Shown here piece after piece: positions 25,199 through 35,417 of a stretch of 64,000 bases of DNA (positions within the stretch are counted from its first letter, which is position 1; the number at the start of each line of letters is the position of its first letter). Source of the DNA: Massilia solisilvae (GTDB lineage Bacteria > Pseudomonadota > Gammaproteobacteria > Burkholderiales > Burkholderiaceae_D); contig NZ_JANUGV010000006.1 of assembly GCF_024753215.1 (NCBI RefSeq), positions 1 to 64,000 on the forward strand, read 5' to 3'. Made by a program: the position numbers and the translations under genes. The notes below the pieces were generated by a model, which was not told where the DNA came from, did not search any database, and worked only from the letters and a program-made list of their open reading frames with translations.

Positions 25199-25720
25199 TC
25201 AGCTGGAGGCGAGCGCCTTCTGCAGCAGCTGGTGCAGGCCATTGAATTCCGGCTCGCCCACGTAGCGCTTGAGGATTTCGCCGTGCTTGCCAATCACGAA
25301 GGTGGTCGGGGTCATGGCCACGTCGCCGAACTGCTTGGCCAGGTCGCCGCCGGAATCGAGCGCGACCTTGAACGGCAGCTTGCGCGTCTGGGCATAGTTG
25401 AGCACGTAGTCGGGGCGGTCGTAGCTCATTGCCACCGCAACAAATTGCAGGCCCTGGCCCTTGAACTTGTTGTAGGTGTCGATCATGCCCGGCATCTCCT
25501 TGATGCAGGTGGCGCACGAGGTGGCCCAGAAGTTCACCATGACCACCTTGCCGCGCAGATCCTGGCTGCTGATCTTCTGGCCGTCGATGCTGATGAAGGT
25601 GACGTCCGGCGCCTTGACCTCGCGCGTGAGGGTCTGGTAGCCGATGCCGCCGATGACGAGCACGGCCGCGCCGATGGCGGCGTAGGGAATCCAGGAGCGT
25701 TTGGTGGCCGGAGCGTTCAT
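25199..25720 (-). CDS. TlpA/ResA-type thiol-disulfide oxidoreductase
   Basis: A 173-residue membrane-anchored thioredoxin-like protein. A single N-terminal anchor (IPYAAIGAAVLVIGGIGY) is followed by a periplasmic TlpA-like domain with LRGKVVMVNFWATSCATC. The redox pair is Cys69 and Cys72 (CATC), and the cis-Pro segment is MTPTTFVIGKHG. Such proteins reduce periplasmic disulfides, for example in cytochrome c maturation, but no ccm genes are near. The gene lies downstream of the dolP-type gene, separated by a terminator whose loop contains its likely -10 box. Confidence 0.88.
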   Translation of the reverse strand: MNAPATKRSWIPYAAIGAAVLVIGGIGYQTLTREVKAPDVTFISIDGQKISSQDLRGKVVMVNFWATSCATCIKEMPGMIDTYNKFKGQGLQFVAVAMSYDRPDYVLNYAQTRKLPFKVALDSGGDLAKQFGDVAMTPTTFVIGKHGEILKRYVGEPEFNGLHQLLQKALASS

Positions 25721-25731
25721 GATGTGGGTGC

Positions 25732-25772
25732 AAAAAAATCGGGCAACGTGCCGATTATAGCCTCGTTGCCCG
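25732..25772 (-). terminator. Terminator after dolP with a TATAAT in its loop
   Basis: Read on the minus strand, the 9-bp stem CGGGCAACG/CGTTGCCCG (25772-25764 with 25748-25740) is followed by A/T including seven Ts. The 15-base loop contains TATAAT (25759-25754), placed 33 bp before the start of the downstream TlpA-type gene. It appears to end the yraN-diaA-dolP transcript and carry the next promoter. Confidence 0.8.
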
Positions 25773-25798
25773 TTGGCGGCATTGATGCGGTTGCAGAT

Positions 25799-26431
25799 TT
25801 ACGAGGCAGCCTGGCCGTTCTGCGCCTGCATTGCCTTCAGGTCTTCCTCGCTGATGTATTCGAAGATCTTGACCACGCGTTGCACGCCCGACACACCCTG
25901 CGCCACCTCGGCCGCGATGTTGCCTTCGCGCTGGGTGACGATGCCCATCAGGTACACGTTGCCGCGTTCGGTGACGACCTTGAACGACACGGCCGAGACG
26001 GTTTTCTTGTCGACCAGGCTGGCCTTGACCTTGGTGGTGATCAGCGTGTCGTTGGAGCGCGAGGTGTAGCTCGACGCGCCGGCCACTTCCAGTTCGTTGG
26101 TCACGGAGACGACGTTGTCGATGGCGCGCACTTCGCGCTCGGCGGCGGCCTTCATCGCCTCGTCCTTCACCTCGCCGGTGAGCAGCACCTTGCGGTTGTA
26201 GCTGGTCACGTTGACATGGCCGGCGTCGCCCACGATCTTGGCCACGCGCACTTCGCCCTTGACGGCAATCGCCTTGTCCTCGGTTTGCGCGCCCAGCGTG
26301 CGGCGGTCGGCGGTGGCCACCGCGCCCATCACGGCGCTGCCGACCATCATTTCGACGCAGCCGGACAGCGAGGCCGCCAGCGCGGCGCACAGCACGGCTT
26401 TCGAGAGCACGTTCGACAGTCGGGTATTCAT
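25799..26431 (-). CDS. dolP: BON-domain outer-membrane lipoprotein (DolP/YraP-like)
   Basis: A 210-residue lipoprotein with lipobox LSGC (Cys at about 25) and two BON domains: about 50-115 ([29 protein letters not shown]) and about 130-200 ([39 protein letters not shown]). The order and wording follow E. coli DolP, which localises to division sites and supports BAM and envelope integrity. The [20 protein letters not shown] segment after the lipobox is also typical. The ATG overlaps the diaA stop by four bases, so the two are translationally coupled. The gene order diaA-dolP is the same as in E. coli. Confidence 0.92.
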   Translation of the reverse strand: MNTRLSNVLSKAVLCAALAASLSGCVEMMVGSAVMGAVATADRRTLGAQTEDKAIAVKGEVRVAKIVGDAGHVNVTSYNRKVLLTGEVKDEAMKAAAEREVRAIDNVVSVTNELEVAGASSYTSRSNDTLITTKVKASLVDKKTVSAVSFKVVTERGNVYLMGIVTQREGNIAAEVAQGVSGVQRVVKIFEYISEEDLKAMQAQNGQAAS

Positions 26432-27021
26432 TCCTCATCTCCTCCAAAAAGGGCGACATCGATGCCGTCGCAAATGCAGTGGATCGTGACCAGGTGGACT
26501 TCCTGGATGCGCGCCGTGCGGCTGTGCGGCACGTTGATGTGCACGTCGGCATCGGTCAGCATCTTGGCCAGCTGGCCGCCGTCCTTGCCGGTCAGCGCGA
26601 CGACGCGCATTTCGCGCTCGAGCGCACTTTCCACCGCGGCCAGCACGTTGGCCGAATTGCCCGAAGTGGAAATAGCCAAGAGGATATCGCCGGCCTGGCC
26701 GAACGCCTGCACCTGTTTGGCGAACACATCCTTGTAGCTGTAATCATTGCCGACCGCCGTCAGGATCGATGTGTCGGTGGTCAAAGCCAGTGCCGGCAGC
26801 GGGAAGCGCTCGCGCTCGAAACGGCCGACCAGCTCGGCCGCAAAGTGCTGGCAGTCGGCCGCCGAGCCGCCGTTGCCGCAAGCGAGGATCTTGTTGCCGT
26901 TGGACAGGGCCGTGAACATCAGTTCGACCGCCTGCGAAATCGGTTGTGACAGGGCTGCGGCCGACTTCAGTTTGAGGTCGGCGCTTTCCTGGAAATGTGC
27001 AAGGATGCGTTGGGTATTCAT
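26428..27021 (-). CDS. diaA: SIS-domain DnaA-binding protein DiaA (GmhA-like)
   Basis: A 197-residue SIS-fold protein. The sugar-phosphate pocket motifs [18 protein letters not shown] and [11 protein letters not shown] are intact. DiaA tetramers bind DnaA and time initiation at oriC, while the close relative GmhA isomerises sedoheptulose 7-phosphate. The yraN-diaA-dolP context makes DiaA the better call. A perfect TATAAT sits eight bases before the ATG without a Shine-Dalgarno, which suggests a leaderless or very short transcript in addition to read-through from yraN. Confidence 0.85.
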   Translation of the reverse strand: MNTQRILAHFQESADLKLKSAAALSQPISQAVELMFTALSNGNKILACGNGGSAADCQHFAAELVGRFERERFPLPALALTTDTSILTAVGNDYSYKDVFAKQVQAFGQAGDILLAISTSGNSANVLAAVESALEREMRVVALTGKDGGQLAKMLTDADVHINVPHSRTARIQEVHLVTIHCICDGIDVALFGGDEE

Positions 27022-27029
27022 GGCCAGAG

Positions 27030-27035
27030 ATTATA
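27030..27035 (-). promoter_or_regulatory. -10 box TATAAT eight bases before diaA
   Basis: A perfect TATAAT on the minus strand ends eight bases before the ATG of diaA, with CTCTGGCC between and no ribosome-binding site. The expected transcription start falls on or near the start codon. Confidence 0.4.
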
Positions 27036-27078
27036 GTGCAGTGGAAAGGTGAAGGCAGGCAATGCCGGTAAAAATTGC

Positions 27079-27438
27079 TTACACTTCAATGGCATTGCGT
27101 ATCCAGTCGAGCTGGCCGGCGTCGATCGCGACCACGTCGAAACGGCAGGGCGGCGTGCGCGGAAAGCGCAACAGGTAGAGCTCGGCGGCGCGCACCAGGC
27201 GGCGCACTTTGGTTGGGGTGATGCTGGCCGCGGCGCCGCCGTGGGCACGGGCGGCGCGCTGGCGCACCTCGACGAACACCAGGGTGGCGCCGTCGCGCAT
27301 CACCAGGTCGATCTCGCCGGCCTTGCAGCGGAAGTTGGCCTGGACCAGTCGCAGGCCGTGGCGTTCCAGGTGCGCCTGCGCCACCTGTTCCCAGCGCTGG
27401 CCCTGCTCCTGTTTCTTTGACAAGCCCGGCAGGCGCAT
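27079..27438 (-). CDS. yraN: YraN-family (UPF0102) nuclease-fold protein
   Basis: A 119-residue UPF0102 protein with a restriction-endonuclease-like fold. The motif GEIDLVMRDGATLVFVEVRQR carries the acidic catalytic-type residues (E, D, ExR), preceded by AQAHLERHGLRLVQANFRCKAG. The biological role is unsettled. The gene is conserved next to lpoA and diaA across proteobacteria. The start lies three bases after the stop of the upstream lpoA-like gene, so the two are co-transcribed. Confidence 0.92.
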   Translation of the reverse strand: MRLPGLSKKQEQGQRWEQVAQAHLERHGLRLVQANFRCKAGEIDLVMRDGATLVFVEVRQRAARAHGGAAASITPTKVRRLVRAAELYLLRFPRTPPCRFDVVAIDAGQLDWIRNAIEV

Positions 27439-27441
27439 CCT

Positions 27442-28647
27442 TCAGGGCCCCGCGGCTTCGAACTTGCCGTCGCGGACCACCACGGCCGCTTCAGCGCGCC
27501 GGAACGCCGGGTTGCCGGACAGGCTGGCGGCCAGCTTGCCGGTCACGCCGTCGAGCTCGACCGGCGCGTTGGGCGCGCGCGCGAGCGCCAGCGCGACCCG
27601 GTAGGCATCGATGCCCAGCGCGTACAGCCGGTCCATGTCGAGCGTGTGGCCGGACTCCAGCCAGCGCGGATAGACCATCACCGCCTGGTGCGCTGGCTCG
27701 ACCTCCCACGGCAGGTCGAGCAGGCGCACGCCGTTCAGCTCGGCCATCGGCTCGCCCGTGTCGCGCCCCGGGTTGGCGGGCGAGGCGGCATAGCAGGCGA
27801 CGGCGGTGCCGAGCACGGCGCGCACCTGGCGCAGCTGGCCGGCGTCGAGTGCGGCAAAGATCAGTTCCGGCGGGTCGATTTCCATCTGCGTGCGCACCAG
27901 GTCGATCGCGTCGCGGTCCACCTTGCCGTCGGTGGCGGGCAGTTCAGCCAGGTGGCTGTTCCTGCCCAGCTCGCTCCAGCGCTGCTCGAAGCCCTGCGCC
28001 ATGCGCTGCTGCCAGGCCTGGTCGCCGGCCAGCACCAGGGCTCGTCCTGCCGGGTGCTCGCGCGCGGCCCAGTCAGCCACCTGGCGGGCCTCGTCCTCGG
28101 TCGACAGGCCGATCACCAGCATGTTGGGCGGCAGCGTCACGCCGGGGTCCGGGTGGTTCAGGGCGATGGTGGGGCGCGCGAGCGTGCCGCTTGCGGCCAG
28201 CGCGTTCACCGCAGGTCGCGCCAGCGGACCGGCCACGAGGTCGTGGCTGGCGGCGGCCAGGCGGTAGGCGTCGAGCACCTGCGCCACGTCGTCGCCGGTG
28301 CCGACCACGTCCACCTCGACCCCGGCGCGGTCGTGCTGCCAGGCTGCCAGGAAACCGTCGCGCACGGCCGTGGCCGGCAGCGCCAGGGTTTGCGACTGCA
28401 AGGGCACCAGCAGGGCGATGCGCAGCGGGCCGGCCACAGGCGCGGGCGGTGCGGGCGCTTCTTGCTGGGCGGCGCTGGGGCGCGCGAACGCGCTCGCCGG
28501 CGGCTGGACTGGCAGTTTTGCCAACATGCTTGTGTTTGGCTCCGCGGGCGCGCACAATCGGCCCGGCGCGCCGCATGGCGCCGCGCAGCCGGCCAGCAGC
28601 GCCAGCGCGAGCGCGGCCAGCAGGCCTTCGAGACGAGTAATTTGCAT
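27442..28647 (-). CDS. LpoA-like penicillin-binding-protein activator lipoprotein
   Basis: A 401-residue predicted outer-membrane lipoprotein: lipobox LLAGC near residue 21, a proline/alanine-rich linker to about 70, then a periplasmic-binding-type fold (PLRIALLVPLQSQTLALPATAVRDGF, VAGPLARPAVNAL, LNHPDPGVTLPPNMLVIGLS). In E. coli LpoA activates PBP1a; this version lacks the long N-terminal TPR domain and is shorter. The ATG at 28647 gives the lipoprotein signal. The open frame continues far upstream, even through the tRNA gene, which cannot be coding. Gene order with yraN and the divergent rsmI supports the call. Confidence 0.82.
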   Translation of the reverse strand: MQITRLEGLLAALALALLAGCAAPCGAPGRLCAPAEPNTSMLAKLPVQPPASAFARPSAAQQEAPAPPAPVAGPLRIALLVPLQSQTLALPATAVRDGFLAAWQHDRAGVEVDVVGTGDDVAQVLDAYRLAAASHDLVAGPLARPAVNALAASGTLARPTIALNHPDPGVTLPPNMLVIGLSTEDEARQVADWAAREHPAGRALVLAGDQAWQQRMAQGFEQRWSELGRNSHLAELPATDGKVDRDAIDLVRTQMEIDPPELIFAALDAGQLRQVRAVLGTAVACYAASPANPGRDTGEPMAELNGVRLLDLPWEVEPAHQAVMVYPRWLESGHTLDMDRLYALGIDAYRVALALARAPNAPVELDGVTGKLAASLSGNPAFRRAEAAVVVRDGKFEAAGP

Positions 28648-28659
28648 CGCAACCCCGAC

Positions 28660-29565
28660 ATGAGTGAATCCCAGCCCAGCCAGATCGCCCAACTTCCCGT
28701 GATCCACGAGGCAGCCCAGCAGTCCTATCCTACTGCGACGCTGTACGTGGTGGCCACACCGATCGGCAATGTGACCGACATCACGCTGCGCGCGCTGCAC
28801 CTGCTGGCGCTGGCCGACGTGGTCGCGTGCGAGGATACACGCAAGACCGGCGCGCTCCTTGCGCGGTTCGGCATGAACAAGCAAATGCTGGCGGCGCACC
28901 AGCACAACGAGCGCGAGGTGGCCGAAAAACTCATCGCGCGCCTGGTCGCCGGGGAGCGCGTGGCGCTGGTGTCGGACGCCGGCACGCCGGCCGTGTCCGA
29001 CCCGGGCGCGCGCATCGTGGACGCGGTGCGCACCGCCGGATTGCGCGTCGTACCCCTGCCCGGCCCGTCCGCGGCGGTGACGGCGCTGTCGGCCGCGGGG
29101 CTGGTGAACGACCGGTTCTACTTCGTCGGCTTCTTGCCGGCCAAGGCAAAACAGCGCGAGGCGGAACTGGCGGAGCTGGCGCGGGTGCCGGCCACGCTGG
29201 TGTTCTACGAGGCGCCGCACCGCATCGACGAATGCGTGCAGGCGCTGGCCGCCGCGTTCGAGCCAAGCCGGCAGGTGGTGTTCGCGCGCGAGCTGACCAA
29301 GCTGTTCGAGGAAATCCACCGCTGCCCGCTGGGCGAGGCGATGGCGTGGATCAAGTCGGACGCCAACCGCGAGCGCGGCGAGTTCGTGGTGCTGGTCGAA
29401 GGCGCGCCGCAAGCGTCCGACGCCGCCGAGGCCGACGCCGAGCGCATCCTGCAGATCCTGCTGTCCGAATGCAGCGTCAAGCAGGCGGCCAGCCTGGCGG
29501 CGCAAATCACCGGCCTGAAGAAAAACGCGCTGTACGAGCGGGCCTTGCGCATGAAGGGCGAGTAA
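28660..29565 (+). CDS. rsmI: 16S rRNA 2'-O-ribose C1402 methyltransferase RsmI
   Basis: A 301-residue SAM-dependent methyltransferase of the tetrapyrrole-methylase fold that modifies C1402 in the ribosomal P site. Hallmarks are LYVVATPIGNVTDITLRALH, ACEDTRKTGALL, VALVSDAGTPAVSDPG, VVPLPGPSAAVTALSAAGL and the C-terminal helix ending ALYERALRMKGE. The first 25 residues are a variable extension with no Shine-Dalgarno at the ATG at 28660. Only 12 bases separate it from the divergent lpoA-like start, so the two leaders and promoters must overlap the opposite coding regions. This is the yraL position of the E. coli locus. Confidence 0.95.
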   Translation: MSESQPSQIAQLPVIHEAAQQSYPTATLYVVATPIGNVTDITLRALHLLALADVVACEDTRKTGALLARFGMNKQMLAAHQHNEREVAEKLIARLVAGERVALVSDAGTPAVSDPGARIVDAVRTAGLRVVPLPGPSAAVTALSAAGLVNDRFYFVGFLPAKAKQREAELAELARVPATLVFYEAPHRIDECVQALAAAFEPSRQVVFARELTKLFEEIHRCPLGEAMAWIKSDANRERGEFVVLVEGAPQASDAAEADAERILQILLSECSVKQAASLAAQITGLKKNALYERALRMKGE

Positions 29566-29655
29566 GCCCGGCGGGCCTGTGGTTGGTGTTTTGACCACTC
29601 GCGGTTGCGCGCGCTCCTTGACCGGCAGGACCCCAGCCGTTATGATGCCCCTCCT

Positions 29656-29732
<77 letters not shown>

Positions 29733-29742
29733 GTTTTACAGG

Positions 29743-29772
29743 AAAGCCGACGTCTTGCGCGTCGGCTTTTTT
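29743..29772 (+). terminator. Terminator of the tRNA-Pro gene
   Basis: The perfect 10-bp stem AAAGCCGACG/CGTCGGCTTT (29743-29752 with 29760-29769) has a 7-base loop and ends in a run of six Ts. Confidence 0.9.
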
Positions 29773-29817
29773 GCTTTCTGATGCGGGCGCGTCCGGTAGG
29801 GTGCGCACAATGTGGCC

Positions 29818-31290
29818 CTACCGGGATGGCGGCGCAGCCAGCACCCAGGCGTAGTCGAACACCGTTGTTTCGCGCGGGTGCAACACCGACTGTTCGGCGA
29901 GCTGTCCGCTCCCGGCCACCGTGAAGTTTGGGCAGGCCGGCAGCGGCACACGGGGCCGGTCGTCAAAGCCGTCTCCGGACAGCAGCAGGATACGGCCCTG
30001 CTGCGCGCAAGCATCTGCCAGCAGCACCACCGGCTTGCCGGGGAACTGCAACCGGATATTCCCGCCCACGAAACGATCCTGCACGGCGAACACGTCCACG
30101 TCCGGAAAGCGGTGCGCAATCTCGCGCGCCAGCTGGTCATAGGGCTGCTGGATGCGCGGGTGCCGGCCAAGCCCTGCCTGCAGCTGTGGCCGGAACGCGA
30201 GCGCGCTGACCAGCACCACGGCGAACAGCCCCAGCGTCACGAGCATCCTGCGGTACACCCGGTCGCTCGCCGGAGGGAAGAATACGAAGAAGCCGAGCGG
30301 CACCGAAAACAGCAGGGGTTGCAGCCACCGGCTTTGTATATGGATCAGTTCACCGGTGAGCACGAGCGCCGCCACCGTGCCAAGGCCGGCCGCATACAGC
30401 CAGAAGAAAAAGCGCACGTCGGTCGCTTCCCAGCGTGGCGTGCCGGGCCGCCGCCCGCGCCACGCGAAGGCGAGCGGCACCCACAGCGGCGTGCCGAACG
30501 ACAGCAGGCTCATGAAGAAGTGGCGCAGCCCGAGCAACACGTTCTTGCCGTAGGTGGTGGGCGCCCCGCCCTCGTGCATCTTGCGCAGCGTTTCGGCGGT
30601 GGCGACGTGGATTTGCTGGAAAAACCACCACGCGTGCGGCAGTACGAGCAGCAGGCCGACGGCCGGGGTGATCCACACGTCGCGGGTCCACACGATGCGG
30701 CGGTGCTCGCGCACCAGCAGGCTGGCGCCGGCCAGGCCGATCACGAACAACAGGAAGTTGTACTTCGACAGCATCCCGAGCCCGAACAGCACGCCCAGCA
30801 GGGCGCGCCGCCGCTTGCTCGGGTGCTCGAGCAACGTGTAGTAGGTCCACAGCGAGGCACCGCCCACGGCGGTGGCGAGGATGGAATGGGTGCGGTCGAT
30901 CTGCGCCTCCCAGCCGAGCGTGACGATCATGATCAGCGACGAGGACACCACCGCCGCGCCGAGCGTGCCCAGCAGCATGCGCGCCGTGCGGTACAGGCTG
31001 TAATACAGCACGAACATGAAGATGTTCTTGGCAATGGCCAGGCCCAGGTGGCTGACCCCCACGGCGTGGAACACCAGTGCCTGCAGCCAGGTGTAGAGCG
31101 GCGGCTGGTTTTCGTAGCCGAGCTGGAAATGTTGGGCGTAGAAAATCTGCTCGGCCTCGTCCATCTCCACCGCGCCGCCTTGCAGCAGGCGAATCAGGAT
31201 TTGAAGGAGGAAATAGACGCCGAGAACGACCACGAACGTCTGCCGGGTCTGTTCCTTGCTGCCGGTAATGCGTTCAGCGATCGCGGTCAT
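29818..31290 (-). CDS. ArnT-like membrane glycosyltransferase (GT-C/GT39 type)
   Basis: A 490-residue polytopic protein with about ten hydrophobic segments. The first periplasmic loop carries EMDEAEQIFYAQHFQLGYENQPPLYTWLQ, the acidic and QPPLY pattern of lipid-linked-sugar transferases such as ArnT and the RgtA group. Such enzymes move a sugar from undecaprenyl phosphate to an envelope acceptor. The C-terminal 120 residues form a soluble domain (RIQQPYDQLAREIAHRF, RILLLSGDGFDDRPR). Donor and acceptor are unknown, and no arn genes are near. It lies downstream of mvaB on the same strand with a REP palindrome between, and is probably an independent unit. Confidence 0.8.
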   Translation of the reverse strand: MTAIAERITGSKEQTRQTFVVVLGVYFLLQILIRLLQGGAVEMDEAEQIFYAQHFQLGYENQPPLYTWLQALVFHAVGVSHLGLAIAKNIFMFVLYYSLYRTARMLLGTLGAAVVSSSLIMIVTLGWEAQIDRTHSILATAVGGASLWTYYTLLEHPSKRRRALLGVLFGLGMLSKYNFLLFVIGLAGASLLVREHRRIVWTRDVWITPAVGLLLVLPHAWWFFQQIHVATAETLRKMHEGGAPTTYGKNVLLGLRHFFMSLLSFGTPLWVPLAFAWRGRRPGTPRWEATDVRFFFWLYAAGLGTVAALVLTGELIHIQSRWLQPLLFSVPLGFFVFFPPASDRVYRRMLVTLGLFAVVLVSALAFRPQLQAGLGRHPRIQQPYDQLAREIAHRFPDVDVFAVQDRFVGGNIRLQFPGKPVVLLADACAQQGRILLLSGDGFDDRPRVPLPACPNFTVAGSGQLAEQSVLHPRETTVFDYAWVLAAPPSR

Positions 31291-31394
31291 GGTTCCCTCA
31301 CCAGGCTGCCGAGACGCTAGCCTAGCGAGGGGAGGTGTGGGGCTATTGAATGCGGATCAAATGAGCGGCACGCGGGATCACGTTAGCTTAAAGA

Positions 31395-31425
31395 CCGTCG
31401 TCCCGGCGTTCGCCGGGACGACGAT
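31395..31425. repeat. Single REP palindrome
   Basis: The hairpin CGTCGTCCCGGC/GCCGGGACGACG around a short loop (GTTC) occurs as one hairpin rather than a pair. It lies 24 bp after the end of the leucine-biotin operon and may protect the transcript end. Confidence 0.8.
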
Positions 31426-31448
31426 GTTTGATGTTCAGGTAGATCGGG

Positions 31449-32369
31449 TTAGCCGGCCCGCTTGGCCGCAATCGCGTTGCCCGCCCGGCTCACCGCCTTG
31501 CGCCCCAGGTGTTGCGAGATGAACTGCCCGGCATCGACCACCTGGTCCAGGTCCACGCCGGTTTCGATCCCCAGCCCGTGCATCATGTACAGCACGTCCT
31601 CGCTGGCCACGTTGCCGGTGGCGCCCTTGGCGTAAGGGCAGCCGCCCAGGCCCGCCACCGACGAGTGGAAGATCGCCACACCCACTTCCATGCTGGCATA
31701 GATGTTGGCCAGCGCCTGGCCGTAGGTATCGTGGAAGTGGCCCGACAAGCGCTCCAGCGGGAATTTCTGCGCCGCGCGCAGCATCACCGCCTGGGTCTTG
31801 CGCGGGGTGGATACGCCGATCGTGTCGGCAATGTCGATCTCGTCGCAACCCAGATCGCGCATGCGCGCCACCACGTCGGCCACCGCGTCGAGCGGCACCT
31901 CGCCCTGGTATGGGCAGCCGAACGCGGTGCTGATGCTGGCGCGCAGGCGCAGCCCGTTGGCCTTGGCGGCCTTGGCCACCGGCTCGAAGCGCGCGATCGA
32001 TTCGGCGATCGAGCAGTTGATGTTCCGCTGCGAGAACGCTTCCGATGCCGCGCCGAAGATCACCACTTCGCCCGCGCCGGCCGCCAGCGCCGCCTCGAAT
32101 CCCTGCATGTTGGGCGTGAGCGCCGAGTAGAGGGTGCCCGGGCGGCGCGCAATGCCGGCCATGACCTCGCTGCTGGTGGCCATCTGCGGCACCCACTTGG
32201 GCGAAACGAAGGACGCCGCCTCGATGTTGGCAAAGCCGGCGCGCGACAGGCGGTCCACCAGTTCGATCTTCACCGGCGCCGGCACGTTTTCCTTCTCGTT
32301 CTGCAGGCCGTCGCGCGGCCCCACCTCAACGATCTTGACCTTGCGCGGCAGGTTCGGTTGGCTGTTCAT
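31449..32369 (-). CDS. mvaB: Hydroxymethylglutaryl-CoA lyase
   Basis: A 306-residue HMG-CoA lyase (LiuE) that splits HMG-CoA to acetoacetate and acetyl-CoA, the last step of leucine catabolism. Landmarks are VEVGPRDGLQNE at the start of the TIM barrel, ASFVSPKWVPQM, GHFHDTYGQALAN with metal-binding histidines, and GGCPYAKGATGNVASED with the catalytic Cys loop. The ATG at 32369 follows the stop of the upstream dehydrogenase gene by one base. An upstream open frame is not protein-like. It is the last gene of the operon that starts at liuB. Confidence 0.96.
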   Translation of the reverse strand: MNSQPNLPRKVKIVEVGPRDGLQNEKENVPAPVKIELVDRLSRAGFANIEAASFVSPKWVPQMATSSEVMAGIARRPGTLYSALTPNMQGFEAALAAGAGEVVIFGAASEAFSQRNINCSIAESIARFEPVAKAAKANGLRLRASISTAFGCPYQGEVPLDAVADVVARMRDLGCDEIDIADTIGVSTPRKTQAVMLRAAQKFPLERLSGHFHDTYGQALANIYASMEVGVAIFHSSVAGLGGCPYAKGATGNVASEDVLYMMHGLGIETGVDLDQVVDAGQFISQHLGRKAVSRAGNAIAAKRAG

Positions 32370-32370
32370 C

Positions 32371-33300
32371 TCAATATCCCCGGTTGCGGTCGACCACGTC
32401 GTCGACAGGTTGGCCCTGTTCGAGGGCTTCGATTTTTGCTGCGATCTGGCGCACCGCTTCGGGCCGCAGCGTGAGCGCCGAAATGTGCGGCGTGATGCTG
32501 ATGCGCGGCTCCTGCCAGAACGGATGCCCGGCTGGCAGCGGCTCGCCCGCGAACACGTCGAGCGTGGCGCCGGCGACGTGGCCGGACCGGACCAGCGCAA
32601 GCAGGTCGTGCTCGTCCACGATGGCGCCGCGCGATACGTTGATGAGACAGGCCCCTTGCGCCAGCAGCGACAGCCGCTGCCGGTCCAGCAGGCGCGCCGT
32701 GTCGGCCGTGAGCGGCAGCATGCACACCAGCACGCGCGCGCCGCGCAGGAAGTCGTCGAGCTGCTGTGCGCCCGCAAAGCAGGCCACGCCGTCCAGCTGC
32801 TTGTGGCTGCGGCTCCAGGCCCGCACGGGAAAGCCGAAATGGCGCAGCGTGTCGATCACGGGCAGCGCAAGCTTGCCCATGCCCATGACGCCGACCGCAA
32901 ATTCGCGCTTGTCGAAGGCCGGCAGTGGCTTCCACTCGTTGCGGCGTGCGAGCTGTTCGTATTCGTCGAAGCGGCGAAAATACCGCAGCACCGCGTGCGC
33001 CACGTACTCGGCCATCTGCATGCCCATGCCGGCGTCGCCGAGGCGAATGATCGGCACGTCGGGCAGCGCGCCGCCAAAGCGCAGCAGCGCGTCCACCCCG
33101 GCGCCCATCAGGAAGACCGCCTTCACGTGCGCCAGCTGTTCCAGCAGCGCAGGCGTGGGCGCCCACAGCACCGCGTAATCGCAGGGCGCATGCGGCTCGC
33201 CTTCGCGCCAGACGACCGTTTCGACCTGCGGCATGACGGCCGCGAACTCGTCCACCCACGGCTGGATCACGCCGTCGGCGCGGAACAGCAGGATGCGCAT
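32371..33300 (-). CDS. D-2-hydroxyacid dehydrogenase (GhrA-like)
   Basis: A 309-residue NAD(P)-dependent 2-hydroxyacid dehydrogenase, most similar in layout to glyoxylate/hydroxypyruvate reductase A. The dinucleotide fold is marked by GVMGMGKLALPVIDTL (GxGxxxxxxxD-like), the catalytic Arg/Glu region by CLINVSRGAIVDEHDL, and the acid-base His by ISITPHIS. E. coli GhrA has the same length. It is not a known step of leucine degradation and is placed between mccA and mvaB, 11 and 1 bases from its neighbours. Its role in this operon is unexplained. Confidence 0.85.
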   Translation of the reverse strand: MRILLFRADGVIQPWVDEFAAVMPQVETVVWREGEPHAPCDYAVLWAPTPALLEQLAHVKAVFLMGAGVDALLRFGGALPDVPIIRLGDAGMGMQMAEYVAHAVLRYFRRFDEYEQLARRNEWKPLPAFDKREFAVGVMGMGKLALPVIDTLRHFGFPVRAWSRSHKQLDGVACFAGAQQLDDFLRGARVLVCMLPLTADTARLLDRQRLSLLAQGACLINVSRGAIVDEHDLLALVRSGHVAGATLDVFAGEPLPAGHPFWQEPRISITPHISALTLRPEAVRQIAAKIEALEQGQPVDDVVDRNRGY

Positions 33301-33311
33301 CCCCGGTTCCT

Positions 33312-35354
<2,043 letters not shown>

Positions 35355-35417
35355 GGTGGTCTCGTTATTTATTGTTAGGTTTGGTACGGTGGCCGGAAAT
35401 CCGCCCACCGAACGGGA

